Shown here: positions 56,587 through 64,000 of the stretch, piece after piece
Numbering within the stretch: the stretch's first letter is position 1
Layout: every line of letters starts with the position of its first letter
NCBI GenBank assembly: GCA_963804245.1
Contig: CAWDPQ010000008.1
Location: forward strand, 186,001 to 250,000
Source: CAWDPQ01 sp963804245
GTDB taxonomy: Bacteria > Acidobacteriota > Vicinamibacteria > Vicinamibacterales > 2-12-FULL-66-21
Length of the DNA: 64,000 bases
Reading direction: 5' to 3'
Notes under the pieces: generated by a model
Told to the model about the DNA's origin: nothing
Databases searched by the model: none
Seen by the model: only the letters and a program-made list of their open reading frames with translations
Program-made: the position numbers and the translations under genes

Positions 56587-58224
56587 CTCCTTCATCACCA
56601 GCACCTGATTCGTGGCGACATCCTTGAGCACCTGCTTGCTGTTGTTCGGCCAGGTGATCTCCACGCTGTCCACGCGCTGAAGCGAGCCTAGACCGAAGTG
56701 CACCGGAGCGTGGACGGACGATGAGTAGCCGTCGGCTGTGGCAACAGTCTGCATTTGCTTCCCGACTCGAATGCGCGCACCGATGCCGTCGCGATTGTTC
56801 GTCGTCGCGCCAGTCAGCCGCAACTGCAGCCAGCGATTTCCACCAGGCGACAGGTTTTCCCAGATCTCCGGACGATCGCCGAGTGAGGTCGTGACGATGT
56901 CGAGGCGGCCGTCGTTGTTCAGATCCACGGCGATGGCTCCGCGGTGCGCCCGGGGTGTTTGAAAGTCCGCACCGATCTGGTCCGAGATATCGACGAATTT
57001 CCCGTTGCCCGTATTGCGAAAGACCCCGTTGGCCTCCCGGTAGCGGTGCGCTTCGAAGTCCTCCACGCGATCGTTGACGTGTGAGTTGGCGGTGAAGAGA
57101 TCTTTCCACCCATCGTTGTCGAGATCGGCCATCGCGTTGCCCCATCCGCTGCGACGCTGCGTGGCGCGGCTGAGGCCGCTCGGCGCCGTCTGGTCGCTGA
57201 ACTGGCCGCGACCCTCGTTGCGAAAGAGGGGAAACGTCTCACCGGCGAGGGCGGTCACGTGGAGGTCGGGGCGTCCATCGTTATCGAAGTCGCGAAACAC
57301 GACGCCCATGCTCGATATCGCTTTGCCGTTAATCGACACGCCGGCGCCGGCCAGCAGCGCCGCCTCCTCGAATCGGCCGTTGCCGAGGTTTCGGAACAGG
57401 AAGTTCGGCAGCGTATCGTTGGTGACGAACACGTCGAGCCAGCCGTCCGCGTCGTAGTCGGCGAAAGCCAGGCTCATCCCCTTGCCGATATGTCGGGCTA
57501 TGCCCGACTTTTCCGAGACGTCTTCGAATGTTCCGTTGCCGCGGTTGCGATACAAGGTGTTGGGCAGGCCGTCGTAGTACTTCGGGTGGCAGTAGACGCG
57601 GATGTCGCGCGTCCGGTCGCCGCAGAACCGGTCGCCGCTGGCCGACCATTTCAGATAGTTGACGACGAAGAGGTCGAGCAGCCCGTCGCGATCGAAGTCG
57701 AGCCAGCCGGCAGCCACGGACCACACGCGACCGTGGATACCCGATTGCGCCGTGACGTTTTCGAACGTGCCCTTGCCGGTATTGCGATAGAGCACGTTTC
57801 GCTCGAAGCCAGCGACGAACAGGTCGACATCCCCATCGTTGTCGAAGTCTGCAGCGGCCGCGCCCATCGAGAATCCTTCTCCTGCGACGCCGGCTTGTGC
57901 GGTCACGTCGGTAAACTTGAATCCACCGTCGTTGCGATAGAGCCGGTTCCAGTCGGCTTGCGGCTTGGCCGATCCGCTCGTGGCCGATGCGCCGTTGGTG
58001 AAGTACAGGTCGGCCAGCCCATCGTTGTTGTAGTCGAACGCCGCCAGTCCACCCGGCATCGTCTCGATGAGTCGCTTGGCGGGCGTGGGATGGTTCTCCA
58101 AGGCGGAACGTGATGCCGGACGAGGGGGCGACGTCGCGAAGGCTGATGGCAGCGGGCGTGGAGTAGTCTGATCGAACCGAAATGCGAGCGCGGCACAGAC
58201 GGCACCGACAGCAAGTGCCCTCAT
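56581..58224 (-). CDS. CRTAC1-type VCBS/UnbV-ASPIC protein 3
   Basis: 547 residues from MRALAVGAVCAALAFRFDQT (signal peptide). VCBS repeats: AFDYNNDGLADLYFTN, DFDNDGDVDLFVAG, DFDRDGLLDLFVVN, DYDADGWLDVFVTN, DFDNDGRPDLHVTA, DLDNDGWKDLFTAN, DLNNDGRLDIVTTS, then an ASPIC/UnbV domain (NRDGIGARIRVGKQMQTVAT, HFGLGSLQRVDSVEITWPNN). Between about 58085 and 58180 the frame is locally off (two compensating indels): AISLRDVAPSSGITFRL reads in another frame and is the usual family sequence there. It is convergent with TPR protein 1 and divergent from TPR protein 2. Exported Ca2+-binding propeller; role unknown. Confidence 0.87.
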   Translation of the reverse strand: MRALAVGAVCAALAFRFDQTTPRPLPSAFATSPPRPASRSALENHPTPAKRLIETMPGGLAAFDYNNDGLADLYFTNGASATSGSAKPQADWNRLYRNDGGFKFTDVTAQAGVAGEGFSMGAAAADFDNDGDVDLFVAGFERNVLYRNTGKGTFENVTAQSGIHGRVWSVAAGWLDFDRDGLLDLFVVNYLKWSASGDRFCGDRTRDIRVYCHPKYYDGLPNTLYRNRGNGTFEDVSEKSGIARHIGKGMSLAFADYDADGWLDVFVTNDTLPNFLFRNLGNGRFEEAALLAGAGVSINGKAISSMGVVFRDFDNDGRPDLHVTALAGETFPLFRNEGRGQFSDQTAPSGLSRATQRRSGWGNAMADLDNDGWKDLFTANSHVNDRVEDFEAHRYREANGVFRNTGNGKFVDISDQIGADFQTPRAHRGAIAVDLNNDGRLDIVTTSLGDRPEIWENLSPGGNRWLQLRLTGATTNNRDGIGARIRVGKQMQTVATADGYSSSVHAPVHFGLGSLQRVDSVEITWPNNSKQVLKDVATNQVLVMKEP

Positions 58225-58324
58225 GACCGAAGAGAAACCTGATAGACCATGAGCTATTGTTGCGCAGTCCAGGACCAAATCGGCGCGGACGTCCGGGCCG
58301 TGGCCGCATCCGTTAAGCTGAGAC

Positions 58325-59737
58325 GTGCCTGATCCACGCCATGGCGGTCTCGTCGGCGTCCTGGCTGTCGCTCTGCTGTGGCTGTCGCAGCTTGCGTCCG
58401 CGCAGGCGCCGCCCCCGCTGCCGAAGATCGCGCTCGACACGCTTCCGACGGCGGCCCGTGCCTCGATTTCAGAGGCCGAACGCCGAGCGGCGGCCCGCGC
58501 CAACGACGCGGAAGCGGTCGGCGCCCTGGGCCGCATGCTGCAGGCGTGGGACCAGTACGAGGGAGCGCACGCTGCATACGCCCGCGCGCAGGCGCTGGCA
58601 CCTCGCGCGTTCGAATGGCACTACCTGGATGCGCTGGTGCTGGAGCGGATGGCGCGCCGCCCCGAGGCTGTGACCCGGTTCAAGGATGCCGTCTCCGCGT
58701 CTCCTGACTACAAACCGGCCCGCGTGAAGCTGGCCGATGCCCTGTTCGACTCGGGACAGATCGCCGAGAGCAGACGACTCTACGAAGAGCTCGCTGCCGA
58801 TCCGGCCACCGCGTCGATGGGCGATTTCGGTCTCGGGCGGATTGCCGCCCTGGAAAAACGTCACGAGGCCGCGATCGAGCTGCTGGAGAAGGCGATCTCG
58901 CAGTTCCCACAGTGGGGAACTGCGCACTACGCGCTGGCGCTCTCGTATCGGGCGCTGGGGCGCCGTGATGACGCGCAGCGCGCCCTGGAACGCCACGCAC
59001 AGTTCGGTCCACAGTGGCCGGCACTCGAGGATCCTGTCTCTGCCGCGGTCGCGGAGCTGCGTGAAGATGCGCGCGCGGTCCTGCAGCGAGGGGTGCGGCT
59101 CGCGGAGCGAGGCGACGTCGCCGGCGCCATAGCCGCCCACGAGGCCGCGCTCGCCAAGGAACCGTCGCTCGCCCGTGCCCATGCGAACCTGATTTCGCTC
59201 TACGGACGGCAGGGGAACTGGGCGAAAGGCGAGGAGCACTATCGGGAGGCGGTTCGCCTTGGCGGCGACATCGGCGATGCGCACTACGACTTCGGCGTCC
59301 TGATGGCACTGCAGCAGAAGTGGGAGCAGGCCGCCGAGGCCTACGGCAAGGCCCTCACCGCCAACCCGATGCACTCGCGGGCCCTCAACAACCTGGGAGA
59401 GGTGCTGGAGCGTCAGGGCAAGACGGAGCCTGCGCTGGAATCGTACCGGCGTGCCGTCGAGGTGCAGCCACTCTTTCGCCTCGCACGCTTCAACGTCGGC
59501 CGGATGCTCATTGCCCTCGGACGTACCGATGAAGCCGTGGCCCAGTTCGAAAAGCTCGTCGAGCCGCGCGACGCGGAAACGCCGCGTTATCTGTTCGGCC
59601 TTGCCGTGGGGTACGCTCGGCTCGGCAGGAAGGACGAGGCCGTCAAGTGGGCGACCGACGCGAAAGAGCTCGCGCAGCAGCATGGACAGACCGATTTCGC
59701 GGCAGCCATCCAGCGCGAATTGGAGAAGCTGAAGTGA
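58325..59737 (+). CDS. Secreted TPR protein 2
   Basis: 470 residues with a GTG start at 58325 and signal peptide (VGVLAVALLWLSQLASAQA). TPR units run from about residue 55 to the end: DAEAVGALGRMLQAWDQYEG, FEWHYLDALVLERMARRPEA, PARVKLADALFDSGQIAESR, AHYALALSYRALGRRDDAQR, SRALNNLGEVLERQGKTEPA, PRYLFGLAVGYARLGRKDEA. It is complete and shows no frameshift. Its TGA overlaps a GTG (GTGA) that could start the next, CRTAC1-type, gene, so the two are probably coupled. Confidence 0.9.
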   Translation: MPDPRHGGLVGVLAVALLWLSQLASAQAPPPLPKIALDTLPTAARASISEAERRAAARANDAEAVGALGRMLQAWDQYEGAHAAYARAQALAPRAFEWHYLDALVLERMARRPEAVTRFKDAVSASPDYKPARVKLADALFDSGQIAESRRLYEELAADPATASMGDFGLGRIAALEKRHEAAIELLEKAISQFPQWGTAHYALALSYRALGRRDDAQRALERHAQFGPQWPALEDPVSAAVAELREDARAVLQRGVRLAERGDVAGAIAAHEAALAKEPSLARAHANLISLYGRQGNWAKGEEHYREAVRLGGDIGDAHYDFGVLMALQQKWEQAAEAYGKALTANPMHSRALNNLGEVLERQGKTEPALESYRRAVEVQPLFRLARFNVGRMLIALGRTDEAVAQFEKLVEPRDAETPRYLFGLAVGYARLGRKDEAVKWATDAKELAQQHGQTDFAAAIQRELEKLK

Positions 59738-59745
59738 TAGCACCA

Positions 59746-59781
59746 CGTGCGACGTGCTGCGTGCGACGTGCGACGTGCTGC

Positions 59782-59798
<17 letters not shown>
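59746..59798. repeat. 21-base tandem repeat at the start of a CRTAC1-type gene
   Basis: CGTGCGACGTGCTGCGTGCG plus A, a 21-base unit, occurs exactly twice (59746-59766, 59767-59787) plus a partial third. As 21 is a multiple of three, an upstream start would add (RATCCVR)2 to the protein. Each unit carries an in-frame GTG. Confidence 0.85.
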
Positions 59799-61500
<1,702 letters not shown>

Positions 61501-61504
<4 letters not shown>

Positions 61505-62790
61505 AAACCGGTGAGCGCTTGACCGCCCTTGCACTGACGCTGGCGCTCGCCATGTCATTCGAAACGGTTGAGGCCCAGCCGCTCCGCGCTTCAGCCGTCA
61601 AGGTCGACATCACACCGGCGACGCCGCAATGGCTCTCCGGCTATCAGGAACGGAAATCGGATGGCGTGCTCGACCCCATCTACCATCGCGTCGTCGCGCT
61701 CGATGCGGGCGGTACTCCGCTTTACCTGATCTCCAGCGATCTCTGCCTGTTTTCACCGACTCTCTACGACACCGTCACGACCGAGCTGCAGAAGGAAGCG
61801 GGCATCGATCCGAAGCACGTCTTATGGAGCGTCACCCATAGCCACGCGACGCCCGAGATCGGACCGCCGGACATGTACAAAGCGCTGCTCGGGCGTTCGG
61901 ATCATGACTGGGACCGCGAATACACCGCGCGTGTGACCCGCGCGTTGATCGATGCCGTGCGCGACGCGCGTGACAAGCTCGAGCCTGCGCGGATCTCGTT
62001 CGGCAGCGGCGTGTCGTTTGCCAACATCAATCGGCGGGCGAAGGATGTCGATGGGCGCGTGTCGCTCGGCCTCAATCCCGACGGACCCGTGGATCGACAG
62101 ATCAACCTGATTCGTCTCGATCGTCCAGACGGACGGTTGATGGCCTTGATCGCGAACTACGCCATGCACGGCACCGTCATGAGCGGGCAGAACCTGAAGA
62201 TCAGCGGCGACGGCCCAGGCACAGTCACCGCGTATCTCGAGGACAAGCTCGCGGCCACGGTTCTCTTCATCAACGGTGCGGCCGGCAACATCGCGCCGAT
62301 CTACTCGGTCTACCCCAACGCGCAGAGCGGTCACTTGTCGCAGTTCAGGGTTCTCCTCGGCGATCGGATCCTGACCGCGCTGGCCACGCTTGCGCCGGGA
62401 ACGGCGAATGTCTCCATACGACACGCGGAACAAATCGTCGAGACGCCGCGCAGAGATGGCCTGGAATGGCCACCGGAGCTCGCCGCATATGCCACGACTG
62501 GTGAGCGGCCTCTCGTCCGTCTGCCGCTCCGTTTCGTACGAATCAACGATACCGTCATCTGGTCGGCGCCGGTCGAGATGTTCTGCGAGATCGCGATGGA
62601 CGTCCGCGAGCGATCGCCGTTCGCGCACACGTTCTACTTCGGTTACACGAACGGATGGTTCGGGTATCTGCCGACGGCGAAGGCGTACGAAGAAGGAGGA
62701 TACGAGCCGCGCACCTCTCCCTTCTCGCCGCAGGTGGAGGCCGACGTGACGCGAACCGTCACCACCTTCCTCCGAGAGTTCCGGAGATAA
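61501..62790 (+). CDS. Neutral/alkaline ceramidase-like hydrolase
   Basis: 429 residues from the ATG at 61501, with its own signal peptide (MKTGERLTALALTLALAMSF, cleaved near VEAQP), which shows it is a separate gene and not the C-terminus of the VCBS protein. Family landmarks: SAVKVDITPATPQWLSGYQE, YLISSDLCLFSP, LWSVTHSHATPEIG (metal His), ANYAMHGTVMSGQNLKISGD, LFINGAAGNIAPIY and FFGYTNGWFGYLPT-like FGYTNGWFGYLPTAKAYEEG. It is shorter than true ceramidases (about 600 and more residues), so it belongs to the broad neutral/alkaline non-lysosomal ceramidase N-domain group; the substrate is open. ATGA overlap with the gene before. Confidence 0.88.
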
Positions 62791-62794
62791 GCGA

Positions 62795-64000
62795 TTGCTG
62801 GACGGCAGCATCGTCGGGTTGTATCTGCTCGCGACGATGGTCGCCGGACTGTATGTGCGCAAGTACGTCGGCAACGTCGAGCATTTTCTCGTCGCCGGCC
62901 GCGAGATGGACGTCCACTTGGGGATTGCCTCACTCGCCGCCACCGAGTTCGGCATCGTCACGTGCATGTTTGCTGCGCAGAATGGCTACGAGAAGGGATT
63001 TGCCGGAACGACGCCCGGCATTCTCATGGCGGTGGCCATGTTCGTTGTCGGCGTGACGGGCTTTTGCATCAAGCCGCTACGCGATTCCGGCGTGATCACC
63101 ATTCCCGAGCTGATCGCCAGGACATTCGGCCCGCGGATCCGATGGGCGGCGGGCGTCGTCATCGTCCTGGGCGGCTTGCTCAACATGGGTGTGTTTCTGC
63201 GTACCGGCGGGGAGTTTCTCGTGCTGGTCTCCGGCCTGGACGTGAAATACCTGGAAATCATGATGACGGCGCTGCTGATCGGAGTTGCCGTCTACACCAT
63301 CCTCGGCGGCATGCTTTCGGTGCTGGTGACCGACTTCCTGCAGTTCGTCGTCATGAGCGTCGGATTGATCGTCGTGACGCTGCTCATTCTGATCAACGTC
63401 GGTTGGGGAACACTGGTCAGCACCGTTGAAACACGATACGGCGCCGGCGGGTTCAATCCCTTCGTCAATCCGACGATGGGCTGGGAATATGTGGTCTTCA
63501 ACGCCTTCCTGAACACGGCAGCCGTCCTGACGTGGCAGACCACGATTGCTCGCGTGCTGGCGGCCAAAGATACGGAGACAGGAAGGAAGGTCTACACCCG
63601 CACCAGTTTCTTCTTCGTTTGCCGCTTCCTGATTCCCGGGCTCTGGGGCATGGCCGCGCTCGCCACCCTGGGGTCGGTGCCGAATACGCTCGAAGCGATG
63701 CCGAGGTATTTGAGTGCCGCGGTGCCGGCTGGCCTGATGGGTCTGCTGATTGCGGCAATGCTGGCCGCAGACATGTCGACCGATTCGTCGTACATGCTGA
63801 CGTGGAGCAGTGTGATCTACAACGACATCCTGGCGCCGTTTCGGAAGACGCCGTGGTCGGAGAAGAAGGGCCTGCTGTGGAACCGGGCCATCGTTGCGAT
63901 CATCGGAGTGTTCCTGCTGCTGTATGGGCTGTGGTATCCGCTCAAGGGCGATCTCTGGACCTATCTGGGTGTCACCGGCACGATTTACCTGGCGAGCATC
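62795..64000 (+). CDS. Sodium:solute symporter (SSS family), partial
   Basis: An open frame of 402 codons from TTG at 62795, 4 bases after the ceramidase-like stop, to the right edge. It begins LLDGSIVGLYLLATMVAGLY and has about ten membrane segments: HFLVAGREMDVHLGIASLAA, TEFGIVTCMFAAQNGYEKGF, RDSGVITIPELIARTFGPRI, VYTILGGMLSVLVTDFLQFV, FLNTAAVLTWQTTIARVLAA and AAMLAADMSTDSSYMLTWSS, where Ser/Thr in the last belong to the usual Na2 site. It takes up a sugar, acid or similar solute with Na+. Close spacing suggests co-transcription with the hydrolase, whose product it may import. Confidence 0.9.
   Translation, partial: MLDGSIVGLYLLATMVAGLYVRKYVGNVEHFLVAGREMDVHLGIASLAATEFGIVTCMFAAQNGYEKGFAGTTPGILMAVAMFVVGVTGFCIKPLRDSGVITIPELIARTFGPRIRWAAGVVIVLGGLLNMGVFLRTGGEFLVLVSGLDVKYLEIMMTALLIGVAVYTILGGMLSVLVTDFLQFVVMSVGLIVVTLLILINVGWGTLVSTVETRYGAGGFNPFVNPTMGWEYVVFNAFLNTAAVLTWQTTIARVLAAKDTETGRKVYTRTSFFFVCRFLIPGLWGMAALATLGSVPNTLEAMPRYLSAAVPAGLMGLLIAAMLAADMSTDSSYMLTWSSVIYNDILAPFRKTPWSEKKGLLWNRAIVAIIGVFLLLYGLWYPLKGDLWTYLGVTGTIYLASI

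Overview
The window looks like a high-GC chromosome segment of an Acidobacteriota bacterium, probably of the Vicinamibacteria type (subdivision 6). This rests on gene content, not on a database match: three Oar-like TonB receptors with an N-terminal carboxypeptidase-regulatory domain, a VWFA-related protein of the acidobacterial type, several CRTAC1/UnbV (VCBS/FG-GAP) proteins paired with TPR proteins, PVC-type cytochrome c/ThuA proteins, and many sugar isomerases and Gfo/Idh/MocA oxidoreductases. No tRNA, rRNA, CRISPR array or intact transposase was seen.

Layout. 1-2.2 kb: a partial UbiA-type prenyltransferase (minus), a cytochrome c domain protein and an FG-GAP protein. 2.3-9.1 kb (minus): a very large ThuA/propeller/HEAT/cytochrome c gene, a ThuA segment and an MFS transporter. 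9.3-12.0 kb (plus): Tm-1-like protein, PEP-hydrolase-like TIM barrel and cupin, closely spaced. 12.1-18.3 kb: xylose isomerase divergent from a LacI regulator, then TonB receptor 1 behind a clear promoter and a LacI-type operator. 18.4-24.2 kb: hydroxypyruvate isomerase, TonB receptor 2 (intact), enolase-superfamily enzyme. 24.4-30.5 kb: two CRTAC1-type proteins, the second continuing into a thioredoxin-like domain and TPRs. 30.6-39.98 kb: a sugar-catabolic island (ThuA, DUF1080 hydrolase, Gfo/Idh/MocA, TIM-barrel isomerases, cupin-like and mutarotase-like proteins, azurin, PQQ-propeller protein). 40.0-42.4 kb: phosphofructokinase with PPi-type motifs and a second LacI regulator. 42.6-49.1 kb: membrane protein, EGF/HYR protein, outer-membrane barrel, FKBP, oxidoreductase and isomerase. 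49.4-64 kb: TonB receptor 3, VWFA protein, alternating TPR and CRTAC1 genes, ceramidase-like hydrolase and a Na+/solute symporter running off the end.

The genes fit a lifestyle of importing and breaking down plant- or polymer-derived sugars: TonB receptors for outer-membrane uptake, MFS and SSS transporters for the inner membrane, periplasmic hydrolases/ThuA/oxidoreductases working on keto-sugars, and isomerases plus PFK feeding central metabolism. LacI-type operators matching TGnAAnCGnTTnCA stand before receptor 1 and pfk, and a near match stands before receptor 3.

Two features stand out. First, intergenic spaces are filled with several families of palindromic or short-unit repeats, which often supply the stop codons of the flanking genes; two copies of one family lie inside reading frames. 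Second, many genes carry frameshifts, mostly single extra bases outside long homopolymers and concentrated in receptors 1 and 3. These look more like assembly errors than gene decay, so the frameshifted genes below are given as full spans with the break described.
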